A DNA stretch of 64,000 nucleotides from JAXDMK01 sp963790325. GTDB lineage: Bacteria; Actinomycetota; Acidimicrobiia; Acidimicrobiales; AC-14. This document shows, in pieces, positions 1 to 8,174 of the stretch. Both the position numbers and the translations under genes were made by a program. Location: assembly GCA_963790325.1 (NCBI GenBank), contig CAWBNY010000003.1:248001-312000 (forward strand). The letters run 5' to 3'. The notes beneath the pieces were generated by a model that was not told where the DNA came from, made no database searches, and saw nothing but the letters and a program-made list of their open reading frames with translations. Within the stretch, counting starts at the first letter, position 1; each line of letters begins with the position of its first letter.

Positions 1-65
1 AGGCGGGCCGCGACCGCCGACGCGATCGACGCCTCGTCCTCGATGACGACCACCGTTCGCTGCAC
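1..65 (-). CDS. Response regulator, N-terminal fragment running off the left edge
   Basis: Read on the minus strand from a GTG at 65, the first 22 codons give VQRTVVVIEDEAS followed by IASAVAARL. This is the typical beta-1/acidic-pocket/alpha-1 start of a response-regulator receiver domain, with the Glu-Asp pair of the Mg2+ site. The rest of the gene lies outside the window, so neither the output domain nor the partner kinase can be seen. It is divergent from hisI, with about 130 bases between the two starts. The call rests on the motif alone. Confidence 0.6.
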   Translation of the reverse strand, partial: MQRTVVVIEDEASIASAVAAR

Positions 66-182
66 AGTCCGAAGGATAGGGACGGGATGTGCCGGAGTCC
101 CGCGCGGGATATGGAGATCTGGTGCAGGCCAGGTGGCGAGCGGCCGGCGGCGAAGTCCGGCCGACCCGTCGGATCGGCTGCC

Positions 183-188
183 GTACGA
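183..188 (+). promoter_or_regulatory. -10 hexamer of a probable leaderless hisI transcript
   Basis: TACGAT fits the actinobacterial -10 pattern TANNNT and ends 7 bases before the GTG at 196. That spacing puts the transcription start at or next to the start codon, as in leaderless actinobacterial mRNAs. No clear -35 is seen. The site helps to choose the GTG at 196 as the hisI start. Confidence 0.45.
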
Positions 189-195
189 TGGCCTG

Positions 196-573
196 GTGCC
201 GGTCACGAACCCCATTCGCATCGACGACGCCGAACTGGCGGCGGTGGCGTTCAACGCCGACGGGTTGGTGCCGGCCATCGTCCAGGAGGAGGGGACGGGC
301 GCCGTCCTCATGCTGGCCTGGATGAACGAGGCCTCCTTGCGGCGCACCCTGGAGACGGGCCGGACGTGGTTCTGGAGCCGGTCCCGCCAGGAGTACTGGT
401 GCAAGGGGGAGACGTCGGGCGACCGCCAGTTCGTGCGGGAGGCGTACTACGACTGCGACGGCGACACCCTGCTGCTGGTCGTGGAGCAGGAGGGCCGGGG
501 TGCCTGCCACACCGGCGAGCGCACATGCTTCTACCGCCAGTTCGGCGGCGAGGCCTCCCGGACCGATGACTGA
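196..573 (+). CDS. hisI: Phosphoribosyl-AMP cyclohydrolase (histidine biosynthesis)
   Basis: HisI hydrolyses the purine ring of phosphoribosyl-AMP, the third step of histidine synthesis, in the cytosol. The 125-residue product has the family signatures: LMLAWMNEAS, WSRSRQEYWCKGETSG, DCDGDT and GACHTGERTCFYR. Cysteines 87, 104 and 111 are the expected zinc-site residues. There is no HisE pyrophosphohydrolase domain, so this is the monofunctional form. The GTG at 196 is preferred over an in-frame ATG at 43 because the upstream 51 residues look non-native and a -10 hexamer lies 7 bases before it. It ends 84 bases before the preferred trpE start. This link between his and trp genes is common in actinobacteria. 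Confidence 0.93.
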   Translation: MPVTNPIRIDDAELAAVAFNADGLVPAIVQEEGTGAVLMLAWMNEASLRRTLETGRTWFWSRSRQEYWCKGETSGDRQFVREAYYDCDGDTLLLVVEQEGRGACHTGERTCFYRQFGGEASRTDD

Positions 574-657
574 TCGCGTCACCGGATGGCCCCGAACCGG
601 CCGCAGGCCGGCACCCCGTGGGGGGAGGGCGCAGGAGGGGGGCCTGCCCCCCGGCCG

Positions 658-2187
658 ATGAACCTCGGTCGGGACGGTTTTCGGTCCCTGGCCTCCGGCC
701 ACACGGTGGTGCCCGTGTGGCGGGAGCTGGTGTCCGACCTGGAGACGCCGGTCGCCGCCTACCTGAAGCTGGCCGGCGACGGTCCCGACGCGGCCCCGTC
801 GTTCCTCCTCGAATCGGTCGAGCACGGCGACACGTGGGGCCGGTTCTCGTTCGTGGGTCGGGAGCCGTCCCTCACCCTGGTCGCCCGCCACGGACGCATC
901 GAGGCCCACGGGGTGGTGCCGGCCGGGGTCCCCCTCGACCGGGGCGTGCTGGCCGCGGTGGAGGGTCTGCTGGGGGCCTACCGGTCCCCGGTGATCCCCG
1001 ACCTCCCCCCGCTCCACGGCGGCGTCGTCGGCTACCTGGGCTACGACGTGGTGCGGGAGGTCGAGCACCTGCCGTCCCCGCCGCCCGACGACCTCGGCCA
1101 CCCCGACGCGGTCCTGTCCGTCATCGGCCACGTGGCCGCCTTCGACCATTGGCGCCAGCGGGTCGTCCTCATCGAGAACGTGCGGGTGGCGCCGGACCTG
1201 TCGACGGCCGAGCTCGACCGGCTCTACGACGACGCCCAGGTGCGGCTGGCGGCCATGGCCGACGACCTCGGCCGCCCCCTGCCCTACACGCCGGCTGCGC
1301 CCCCCGACCCGTCCGATCCCCTGCCCGAGGTGCGGTCGGTGGTCGGGCGGCGGGCCTACACCGACGCGGTCGAGGTGGCCAAGGAGCACATCCTGGCCGG
1401 CGACATCTTCCAGGTGGTCCTCTCCCAGCGCTTCGACCTCGATCTGGGGGCCGAGCCGTTCGACGTCTACCGGGTCCTGCGCCAGGTCAACCCCAGCCCG
1501 TACATGTACTTCCTCCGCCACCCGTCGATCACCGTCGTCGGCTCGTCCCCCGAGCCCATGGTGCAGCTGCTGGACGGGGTGGTCGTGTCCCGCCCCATCG
1601 CCGGCACCCGCCGCCGGGGGGCCACGCCGGAGGAAGACCGCCGCCTGGGGGGCGAGCTGCGCGAACATCCCAAGGAGGTGGCCGAGCACATCATGCTGGT
1701 CGATCTGGCCCGCAACGACGTGGGCCGGGTGGTGAGCTTCGGCACCGAGAAGGTCGACGAGCTGATGACCCTGGAGCGGTACTCCCACGTCATGCACCTC
1801 ACGTCCCAGGTCTCAGGCCGGCTGGCGCCGGGGAAGGGGCCGATCGACGTGCTGCGGGCGACCCTGCCCGCGGGCACGGTCTCGGGCGCGCCCAAGGTCC
1901 GGGCCATGGAGATCATCGACGCCCTGGAGCCCACCAAGCGGGGCCCGTACGCGGGCGTGGTCGGCTACCTCGACTTCTCCGGCAACCTCGACACCGCCAT
2001 CTCCATCCGCACCATGTTCGTGGGGCCCGACGGGCGGGCCTCGGTGCAGGCGGGGGCCGGCATCGTGGCCGACAGCGACCCGGGGGCGGAGGACGACGAG
2101 TGCCACAACAAGGCGGCCGCCCTCCTGGCCGCCGTCCCCGCCGCCCGCCGCATGCGGGCGTCCCGGCAGGTGGCAGCCGGTGCCTGA
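658..2187 (+). CDS. trpE: Anthranilate synthase component I
   Basis: TrpE converts chorismate to anthranilate using ammonia supplied by the TrpG/PabA amidotransferase, and is the committed step to tryptophan. The protein (509 residues from this start) has the N-terminal LLES motif of the tryptophan feedback site and the C-terminal chorismate-binding domain with PIAGTRRRG, EHIMLVDLARND and LPAGTVSGAPK. The ATG at 658 is chosen because MNLGRDGFRSLASGHTVVPV matches the usual TrpE start. An in-frame ATG at 586 would add 24 residues rich in Gly and Pro. No trpG or trpD is present in this window, so the glutaminase subunit must be encoded elsewhere. The 3' end overlaps ygfZ by 8 bases. Confidence 0.93.
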   Translation: MNLGRDGFRSLASGHTVVPVWRELVSDLETPVAAYLKLAGDGPDAAPSFLLESVEHGDTWGRFSFVGREPSLTLVARHGRIEAHGVVPAGVPLDRGVLAAVEGLLGAYRSPVIPDLPPLHGGVVGYLGYDVVREVEHLPSPPPDDLGHPDAVLSVIGHVAAFDHWRQRVVLIENVRVAPDLSTAELDRLYDDAQVRLAAMADDLGRPLPYTPAAPPDPSDPLPEVRSVVGRRAYTDAVEVAKEHILAGDIFQVVLSQRFDLDLGAEPFDVYRVLRQVNPSPYMYFLRHPSITVVGSSPEPMVQLLDGVVVSRPIAGTRRRGATPEEDRRLGGELREHPKEVAEHIMLVDLARNDVGRVVSFGTEKVDELMTLERYSHVMHLTSQVSGRLAPGKGPIDVLRATLPAGTVSGAPKVRAMEIIDALEPTKRGPYAGVVGYLDFSGNLDTAISIRTMFVGPDGRASVQAGAGIVADSDPGAEDDECHNKAAALLAAVPAARRMRASRQVAAGA

Positions 2188-3052
2188 CCTCCACCAGACG
2201 GTCGGCGTGGTGGAGCTGCCCCGCGACTTCGTCCGGGTGGCGGGTCCGGACGCGATGAAGTTCCTCCAGGGCCAGCTCTCGCAGCAGGTCGACGTTCCCG
2301 TGGGCGCTTCGGCGTGGACGCTGCTCCTCCAGCCCCAGGGCAAGGTGGTCGCGATGCTGCGCTTCCACCGGACGGGGGCCGAGGAGTACGTCCTCGACAC
2401 CGAGGCCGGGTGGGCGTCGGCGGTGGTCGAGCGGCTGAACCGGTTCAAGCTGCGGGTGAAGGCCGACATCGAGGTCCTCGACGGGTGGCGGTGCTTCGCG
2501 GTCCGCGGGCCGGGTGCCCACGAGGCGGTGCCGACGGGCGGGTTGCCGGCCGACTGGCCCGGCCTGCCCGGCGTCGACCTGGTGGGACCGGCCGACGAGG
2601 TCTCGACGCCCGAAGGGGTGCCGGCGGCATCGTTCGACGATTACGAGGTGGCGCGCATCGAGGCCGGGGTCCCGGTCATGGGGCGGGAGCTGAACGAGTC
2701 CACCATCCCTGCCGAGGCGGGCGTGGTCGAAAGCTCGGTGAGCTTCACCAAGGGCTGCTACACGGGCCAGGAGCTGGTGGCCCGCATCGACTCCCGGGGC
2801 GGCAACGTCCCCCGCCGGCTACGGGGGATCGTGGTGACGGGCGACGGCGACCCGCCTCCCGTCGGCGCAACCCTCCACGCCGACGGCAAGGAGGTCGGGT
2901 CGCTGACGAGCGTGGCCCGGTCGCCCCGGCTGGGGGCGACGGTGGCCCTGGCCTACGTCCGGCGGGCGGTAGAACCGCCGGCCGACGTCGAGCTGCGATG
3001 GGACGGCGGGGCTGCCCCGGCCCGGGTCGTCGCCCTCCCCGTCGTATCCTGA
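2180..3052 (+). CDS. ygfZ: YgfZ/GcvT-like folate-binding protein
   Basis: YgfZ proteins are tetrahydrofolate-dependent factors related to the glycine cleavage T protein; they help to maintain iron-sulfur enzymes. The 290-residue product carries the diagnostic KGCYTGQE motif, with its conserved cysteine at residue 193, and an N-terminal GcvT-like fold (FLQGQLSQQV). It starts at a GTG inside the last codons of trpE (8-base overlap), which implies translational coupling. Linkage to trpE is probably positional rather than functional. Confidence 0.85.
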   Translation: MPDLHQTVGVVELPRDFVRVAGPDAMKFLQGQLSQQVDVPVGASAWTLLLQPQGKVVAMLRFHRTGAEEYVLDTEAGWASAVVERLNRFKLRVKADIEVLDGWRCFAVRGPGAHEAVPTGGLPADWPGLPGVDLVGPADEVSTPEGVPAASFDDYEVARIEAGVPVMGRELNESTIPAEAGVVESSVSFTKGCYTGQELVARIDSRGGNVPRRLRGIVVTGDGDPPPVGATLHADGKEVGSLTSVARSPRLGATVALAYVRRAVEPPADVELRWDGGAAPARVVALPVVS

Positions 3053-3060
3053 GCCGCCGA

Positions 3061-3891
3061 ATGCGGAAGGTCCTGGCGTTGCTGATGGTCGCCCTCCTGG
3101 CCCCGGCGTGCAGCGGTGGCGGCGACGACGAGCCGGAGGCCACCACGACTGTCGTCCCCGACACCACCGTCATCGAGGTCACGACCGTCCCGCCGACCAC
3201 GGAGGCGCCGCCCGAGACCACCATCGCCCGGGGCAGCCCTCGCACCGTGACCAGCCTGGCCACCACCATCGGACCTGGCACCGCCCGCATCGGGGGCACC
3301 GTCACCGGGCCGGAGGGGCCGGTCACCGGCGCCATCGTCCGGGTCGAGCGGTTCGTGGGGTCGGAGGTGGCGCAGGTCCAGACCCAGAGCCAGGGCGGAG
3401 CCTGGGCGGTGGACTCGATCCTCGGCGGCTCCTACCGGGTCACCATCTTCCGTCCCCCCGACCTGGCCCAGACCGCACCCGACGTGTTCTTCCTGGCCGC
3501 CGACGAGGCCAAGACCCTCACCACCACCCTCATCCGGCTGGGCTCCGACACCATCACCGCCGAGATGGAGCCCAACCCGCCTCTCGTCGGGGTGCCGGCG
3601 ATCCTCACCGTGCGCTTCGGCAGCGGCGGCGTCGACGCCGACGGGCGGGTGGTGGTCACGCCCCGACCCGGAGTCCGGGTCCAGCTCAACCTCACGTCGA
3701 GCATCAGCCTCCAGTCGGCCACCATCACCGTCTCCGACGGCAACGGCGCCGCCGCCTGGCAGGTCGTCTGCCTCCAGCCCGGCCAGTTTCCGGCCTCGAT
3801 CCTCGTCGGCAACGCCTCGTCCTCCCTGCTCCTGCCGCCGTGCACCATCGCCCCACCACCGCCGGCGGCGCCGGCGACGACCGCTCCCTAG
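3061..3891 (+). CDS. Secreted lipoprotein with a carboxypeptidase-regulatory-like domain
   Basis: The 276-residue product starts with a short positively charged N-terminus, a hydrophobic stretch and LLAPACSGGG. This looks like a lipoprotein signal with the lipidated Cys at about residue 17, although Pro at -2 is not ideal. A Thr/Pro-rich linker (about 25-60) follows, then a beta-rich segment (TVTGPEGPVTGAIVRVER and later) resembling a prealbumin-like CarboxypepD_reg domain, and a Pro/Ala-rich tail. TATCCT lies 10 bases before the ATG and could be its own -10. Exact function is unknown; it is likely cell-surface. Confidence 0.6.
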   Translation: MRKVLALLMVALLAPACSGGGDDEPEATTTVVPDTTVIEVTTVPPTTEAPPETTIARGSPRTVTSLATTIGPGTARIGGTVTGPEGPVTGAIVRVERFVGSEVAQVQTQSQGGAWAVDSILGGSYRVTIFRPPDLAQTAPDVFFLAADEAKTLTTTLIRLGSDTITAEMEPNPPLVGVPAILTVRFGSGGVDADGRVVVTPRPGVRVQLNLTSSISLQSATITVSDGNGAAAWQVVCLQPGQFPASILVGNASSSLLLPPCTIAPPPPAAPATTAP

Positions 3892-3936
3892 AGCGCGCCA
3901 CCCGCCCGGTGTCGGAAGGGGGCGGGGCCGGGTCGG

Positions 3937-3942
3937 TAAAGT
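3937..3942 (+). promoter_or_regulatory. -10 hexamer deciding the GTG start at 3950
   Basis: TAAAGT ends exactly 7 bases before the GTG at 3950, the same geometry as at hisI, trpC and trpB. It overlaps the alternative GTG at 3941, which makes 3950 the better start for a leaderless transcript. Confidence 0.4.
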
Positions 3943-3949
3943 GCCGCCA

Positions 3950-4798
3950 GTGCGGCTGACCGACCCCCTGACCTCCCGTCGGAGTGCGAACGAGGTGCCG
4001 AGCGGTCGCCGGGCCCGGGTTCACCGGTTCGTCCGCGACCACCTCGGGTTGGACGTCAGGGTGGTCCCCCGCTCGGGTCGGCGGCCCGACAAGGGCTTCG
4101 GCGGGGCCAAGCGACTCGCCGTCCAAGGTGATCGGGTGTTCAACGAGATCGTTGACACCGCGCTGGTGCGCTCGGGCTACCACCAGTCGTTGTCGCGGGA
4201 CAGCCTGTACAACCTCGTCCAGGCGTTGACCATGACGGCGGGGGTCGAGGGCCTGGTCGCCGAATGCGGGGTGTACCGAGGCCTCTCGGCCTACACCCTG
4301 TGCTCCTACCTGCGGCAGGAGAACGACTCCTTCACCGGCGCCGGGTTCCACGTGTTCGACTCGTTCGAGGGCATCAGCGAGCCGACCCCGGCCGACGAGC
4401 TGGAAGCCGGCAGCCGCCTCGGCGACCTGCCCCGGGGGAAGGGCATCCTGAGCGCGTCGCTGGCGACAGTCCAGGAGGCGTTGAAGGAGTTTCCCGGAAT
4501 CGGATTTCACAAGGGCTGGATCCCGGCGTCCTTCGTCGGAGCTCCAGAGGGCCCGTACCGCTTCGTCCACCTCGACGTCGACCTTCACGACCCGATCCGG
4601 GACTCCCTCGAGTTCTTCCACCCTCGTCTGGCACCGGGCGGGGTCATCGTCTGCGACGACTTCGGGTCCCTCCGGTGGCCGGGAGTGGAGGTGGCGGTCC
4701 GTGCCTTCTGCGCCGCGGGGAGCGTCGCCGTCCTGCCCCTGGCATCGGGCCAGGCGGTCGTCTTCGGCCGCGGCCGACGTCTCCCGACGGACCGGTGA
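3950..4798 (+). CDS. Class I SAM-dependent methyltransferase, TylF/macrocin O-methyltransferase-like
   Basis: The 282-residue protein shows an SAM-binding motif I (AECGVYRGLSAYTL, Glu105), a LDVDLHDPIRDSLEFF segment (Asp209, Asp211) and GGVIVCDDFGS. Metal-dependent TylF/NovP-like sugar O-methyltransferases have this arrangement, using an acidic pair to hold Mg2+. The substrate is unknown. A glycosyltransferase-like gene converges from the other strand 12 bases downstream, which suggests a role in glycan or secondary metabolite decoration, but this is inference. An in-frame GTG at 3941 is an alternative start. Confidence 0.7.
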   Translation: MRLTDPLTSRRSANEVPSGRRARVHRFVRDHLGLDVRVVPRSGRRPDKGFGGAKRLAVQGDRVFNEIVDTALVRSGYHQSLSRDSLYNLVQALTMTAGVEGLVAECGVYRGLSAYTLCSYLRQENDSFTGAGFHVFDSFEGISEPTPADELEAGSRLGDLPRGKGILSASLATVQEALKEFPGIGFHKGWIPASFVGAPEGPYRFVHLDVDLHDPIRDSLEFFHPRLAPGGVIVCDDFGSLRWPGVEVAVRAFCAAGSVAVLPLASGQAVVFGRGRRLPTDR

Positions 4799-4810
4799 CG
4801 GCCCGCGCCG

Positions 4811-5785
4811 TCAGGCCGTCCCGTGCAGGCCGGACCGGGCCGCCAGCTCGTCCCAGGCGATTCCGTACTCTCGCTTCAGGCGATCCACGACCTCGGCGGT
4901 GATGTCCTCGAGAACGGCTGCGTTCTGCTGGCGGGGGCGCAGGGCTCGCCGGGTCACTCCCTGGTAGTGCGCCACCTCGTCCTTAAGGAGGGCGACGTTG
5001 AGGCCGGCGAACACCCACTGCTGCTGGTACCGACACCATTGGAAGATGTCCGTGCCCGTGTCGCAGTAGACGTAGTTGGGCCGGTGTCCGTAGAACTCCC
5101 GGCGGCCGCCCGCCAACCATGGAAGCGAGGCCGATCGCAGCCCCGCCTGCGTCCGCGCCGGCAGTCTCGAGAGCACTGGCGCCCGGGGCACGTAGGCGTT
5201 CATGAAGCGGGTGGCCAGGAGCTGTGAGACCTTCCGGCTCCAGCGAAGATCGTTGTAGATGACGCGTGTCTCGAAGGACATCCCGGCATCGAGCGCGGCC
5301 CGCACGTGGGCGGTGCGGAACATCACCGACGGCATCCAGGCCCGCTCGTGGCGCAACCCGGTCCGGTGGGACGCGCCGTGGCGCTCCTCGAGCCAGGTCG
5401 GGCCGTTGACGAAGCCGGCGCCGAACACGATCGGCGTGGCGAAGAACGATCGGAGCCGGGCGCAGAAGCCGGGCTCCCGGATCTCCGCGTCGGAGTCGAG
5501 GAGCAGGACGAGGTCGGCGGCGATCCAACGGAAGACCCAGTCCAGGGTTGCGCCGTGCGTCCTCAGGGGGGCGTCGAGGATGTCGAATTTCCATCCGTCG
5601 GCCAGGAGGGCCTCGAAATGGGCGGTGCTGGCTGCGGTCGGGGCGCAGTTCAACAGGAGCACGGGCATGTCGGCGTGGCGAAGGGCACTCGCGAGGGCCA
5701 GCGTCGTCACGGACTCGGTGTTGACGTTGATGATGACGCACCGAGCCGGTTCGGCGGGAAGGCTCGACGGATCCGCTAGTCGCAC
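4811..5785 (-). CDS. GT-A-like glycosyltransferase
   Basis: The 324-residue protein begins with CVIINVNTESVTTLALASAL, like the first strand and helix of family 2-type glycosyltransferases. It has a DxD-like metal/nucleotide-sugar site in LVLLLDSDAEI (Asp97, Asp99). The C-terminal half is rich in aromatic residues (FQWCRYQQQWVF) and lacks membrane segments. The start is a GTG; TAGGGT lies about 9 bases upstream. The donor and acceptor sugars cannot be told. It converges with the methyltransferase gene, leaving 12 bases between them. Confidence 0.6.
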   Translation of the reverse strand: MRLADPSSLPAEPARCVIINVNTESVTTLALASALRHADMPVLLLNCAPTAASTAHFEALLADGWKFDILDAPLRTHGATLDWVFRWIAADLVLLLDSDAEIREPGFCARLRSFFATPIVFGAGFVNGPTWLEERHGASHRTGLRHERAWMPSVMFRTAHVRAALDAGMSFETRVIYNDLRWSRKVSQLLATRFMNAYVPRAPVLSRLPARTQAGLRSASLPWLAGGRREFYGHRPNYVYCDTGTDIFQWCRYQQQWVFAGLNVALLKDEVAHYQGVTRRALRPRQQNAAVLEDITAEVVDRLKREYGIAWDELAARSGLHGTA

Positions 5786-5823
5786 GTGGGCCCGACCCTA
5801 GGGGCACCGCCGGAGGGGTGCAA

Positions 5824-7170
5824 TCAGCCGGAGGGGACAGCGGGGGGGAGGGACACGGTGACCCGGGTGCCGCCGGTGGGAAGAGGTTCGGCGCGGGCCG
5901 AACCCCCCATGGCTGCCGTCAGCTCGGCCACGATGGCCAGCCCCAACCCCGACCCGAGGCTGCGGGCCGGGGTGCGGCCGGATCGGAAGAAGGGCTCGAA
6001 CACGTGGGCCAGCTCGTCGGCCGCGATGCCGGGGCCGTCGTCGTCGACCGCCACGCTCCCGTCGTCGGCCACCGTCACCCCGATGCGGGACGTGGCGAAC
6101 TTGAGCGCGTTCTCAACCAGGTTGGCCACGATCTGGGCCAGGCGGTCGGGGTCAACGGCGGCCATGACGGGCGGCCGCGACCGGCCGTCCGCCGTGCCGA
6201 GGTCGACATCGACGGTGACCCCGGCCCGCTCGGCCGCCGGACGGAAGCCTTCGATCGTGTCGGACACCACCTCGGCCACATCGGTGGCCCGGACGTCGAG
6301 GGAGAAGCGGCGGGCGTCGAGCTTCGCCAGCTCGAGCAGGTCGCCCACCAGGCGTTCCAAGCGGCGGGCCTCGGCGGTGATCACCGAGCCGGCGTGGGCC
6401 GGGTCGGGGGCCCGCCCCTCCGACAGCGCCTCGCCGTAGCCCCGGATGGAGGTCAGTGGCGTCCGCAGGTCGTGTGACACCGACATGAGGAACTGTCGCT
6501 CCGTGCCTCGGGACCGCTCCAGGCTCTCGGCCATGGCGTTGATCGACCGGGCCAGCCCGGCCAGCTCGGCCCCGTCGGCCTCGTCCTCCGGCACCCGCAC
6601 CGCCAGGTCGCCGGCTGCGATGCGCCGGGTCGCGTCCTGCGCCTCCCGCAGGGGCCGGGTGAGACGCCGGGCCAGGTTCCCCGCCAACGCCGCGGCCACG
6701 GCGAGGGTGGCCGCCACCGCCACCAGGAACCAGAGGCCCAGGTCGGGCCGGCCGGTGTCCACCCGGCGGCTGAGGACGACCACCACCGACGCCGCCGCCC
6801 GCTCGGCCGGCGCCGCCGCGAACGCGATCCCGCCCGGGGTCACGCCGGTCACCGTCCGGCCCGCGGCCAGCGGCGACGGGTCGAGGTCGGCCAGGGTGAC
6901 GCCGGCCGGCGGGATCCCCCGCAGGCGGCCGTCGGCCTCGAGGCGCAGGACGCTCGCCCCCTCCAGGCGGAGGGCCCGGGTGACGGCCGTCAGCGCGCCC
7001 GGCGCCTGCACCGTCTCCACCCGGGTCGCCAGCCGGACGGCCTGGTCCCGCAGCTCCCGGCGGGCGTCGGCCCGGGCCTCCAGGCGGAGGATGACCACCG
7101 TCCCGATGCTGGCCACGGCCAGGGCGGCGGCCACCACCCCGACGATCGTGACGATCAACCGGCGGGTCAC
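5824..7170 (-). CDS. Sensor histidine kinase (HAMP-HisKA-HATPase)
   Basis: Membrane sensor of a two-component system, 448 residues. An N-terminal membrane helix (about 6-28) is followed by an extracytoplasmic sensor region to about 140, then a second helix and a HAMP domain (LTRPLREAQDATRRIAAGDL). The phosphoacceptor His233 sits in SVSHDLRTPLTSIRGYGEAL. N box (NLVENALKFA), G1 (DDGPGIA) and G2 (GSGLGLAIV) are intact. The GTG at 7170 has GAGGGG at a good distance and lies 13 bases after the response regulator stop, so the two form an operon. The signal is unknown. Confidence 0.9.
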   Translation of the reverse strand: MTRRLIVTIVGVVAAALAVASIGTVVILRLEARADARRELRDQAVRLATRVETVQAPGALTAVTRALRLEGASVLRLEADGRLRGIPPAGVTLADLDPSPLAAGRTVTGVTPGGIAFAAAPAERAAASVVVVLSRRVDTGRPDLGLWFLVAVAATLAVAAALAGNLARRLTRPLREAQDATRRIAAGDLAVRVPEDEADGAELAGLARSINAMAESLERSRGTERQFLMSVSHDLRTPLTSIRGYGEALSEGRAPDPAHAGSVITAEARRLERLVGDLLELAKLDARRFSLDVRATDVAEVVSDTIEGFRPAAERAGVTVDVDLGTADGRSRPPVMAAVDPDRLAQIVANLVENALKFATSRIGVTVADDGSVAVDDDGPGIAADELAHVFEPFFRSGRTPARSLGSGLGLAIVAELTAAMGGSARAEPLPTGGTRVTVSLPPAVPSG

Positions 7171-7183
7171 GGGACCCCTCGGG

Positions 7184-7858
7184 TCATCCGAGCCGGTAGC
7201 CCACGCCCCACACGGTGGCGAGGGGCAGGCCGGGGCCGAGCTTCTTGCGCAGCTGCCCGACGTGGACGTCGATCGTGCGCTCGTCGCCGTACCAGTCGGC
7301 ACCCCAGACCGCGTCGAGGATCTGCTGGCGGGTGAGGGCCAGGCCCGCGTTCTCGGCCAGGTACCGGAGGAGGTCGAACTCGCGGGTGGCGAGGGCGACG
7401 ACGGCGCCGTCGACCCGGGCCTCCCGCCGGCCGACGTCGACCTCCACGTCGCCCGCCGGCAGCACGCCCGGAACGTCGCCCCGGCTCCCCTCCGCCCGCC
7501 GGAGGATCGCCCGCACCCGGGCCACCAGCTCCCGGGGGGAGAAGGGCTTGGCCACGTAGTCGTCGGCGCCCATCTCCAGGCCGAGGACCCGGTCGATCTC
7601 GCCGTCGCGGGCGGTGAGCATGAGGATGGGGACGTCGCTGTCGGCCCGCAACCGACGGCACACCTCGAGCCCGTCCACCGCCGGCAGGCCGACATCGAGG
7701 ATCACCATCCGTGGACGCTGGTCACGCACCGCGTCGAGCCCCCGCTGCCCGTCCGTGGCCTGCACCACCCGGAACCCCTCCTGGCGCAGGTAGAGCTCGA
7801 CCAGGTCGGCGATGTGCCGGTCGTCCTCGACCACCACGATCGTCCCTGCGTCAGCCAC
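7184..7858 (-). CDS. OmpR/PhoB-family response regulator
   Basis: The 224-residue protein has a receiver domain (acidic pair in VVEDDRHI, phosphoacceptor Asp55 in MVILDVGLP, Lys104 in YVAKPF) and a C-terminal winged-helix DNA-binding domain (LTRQQILDAVWG, RTIDVHVGQLRKKLG, VWGVGYRLG). It is the partner of the kinase immediately downstream. The start is a GTG at 7858. A 7-base direct repeat with an 11-base period lies 22-40 bases upstream, a layout typical of sites bound by this family, so autoregulation is likely. Confidence 0.93.
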   Translation of the reverse strand: MADAGTIVVVEDDRHIADLVELYLRQEGFRVVQATDGQRGLDAVRDQRPRMVILDVGLPAVDGLEVCRRLRADSDVPILMLTARDGEIDRVLGLEMGADDYVAKPFSPRELVARVRAILRRAEGSRGDVPGVLPAGDVEVDVGRREARVDGAVVALATREFDLLRYLAENAGLALTRQQILDAVWGADWYGDERTIDVHVGQLRKKLGPGLPLATVWGVGYRLG

Positions 7859-7880
7859 GCCTCATGGTCGCGCACCCCCG

Positions 7881-7898
7881 TGTGAGGGATCTGTGAGG
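7881..7898. promoter_or_regulatory. Direct-repeat operator candidate for the OmpR-family regulator
   Basis: TGTGAGG occurs at 7881-7887 and again at 7892-7898, an exact 7-base repeat with an 11-base period. OmpR/PhoB-family dimers bind head-to-tail repeats one helical turn apart. The pair lies just upstream of the regulator's own GTG start, in the region divergent from trpC. Confidence 0.45.
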
Positions 7899-8161
7899 TC
7901 GGTGCCCTCGATGCGCGGTGCACCTCTACCGCGGGTCCAGCGTCGACTTCGTGCCCACCGCCACCGACGGCTGCCGCGCCCCAGCCCGTGCTACCGGGCG
8001 ACCAGCTCGACGACCTGATCGGCGTCCTCCTCACCCGGGGGCCGCGGGGCTGCTACGGCTACCTCCAGGATCCCGAGACGGCCGACTTCGTCCGCAGCCG
8101 GATCGACCGGCCGACGGCCCCGCCGATCGGAGCCGTCGGCCCACACCGACGGTGCGGTCGG

Positions 8162-8167
8162 TACGAT
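8162..8167 (+). promoter_or_regulatory. -10 hexamer of trpC
   Basis: TACGAT, identical to the hexamer before hisI, ends 7 bases before the trpC ATG. It is consistent with a leaderless trp transcript, so no ribosome-mediated leader-peptide attenuator is expected here. Confidence 0.5.
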
Positions 8168-8174
8168 CGGGTCG

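Larger units (their letters stand above)
7859..8174. other. Intergenic region between the response regulator and trpC
   Basis: These 316 bases separate the divergent response regulator and trpC. They hold the direct repeat at 7881-7898 and the trpC -10 hexamer at 8162-8167. The stretch from 7988 to about 8110 reads on the plus strand as a coding-like peptide (start LPGDQLDDLIGVLLTRGPRG) but has no stop of its own before trpC and no recognisable family. It may be a gene remnant or chance. Confidence 0.5.

Noticed and set aside
618..2258. A 546-codon plus-strand frame over trpE
   Set aside because: Arg/Gly/Pro-rich shadow of trpE with no recognisable motif.
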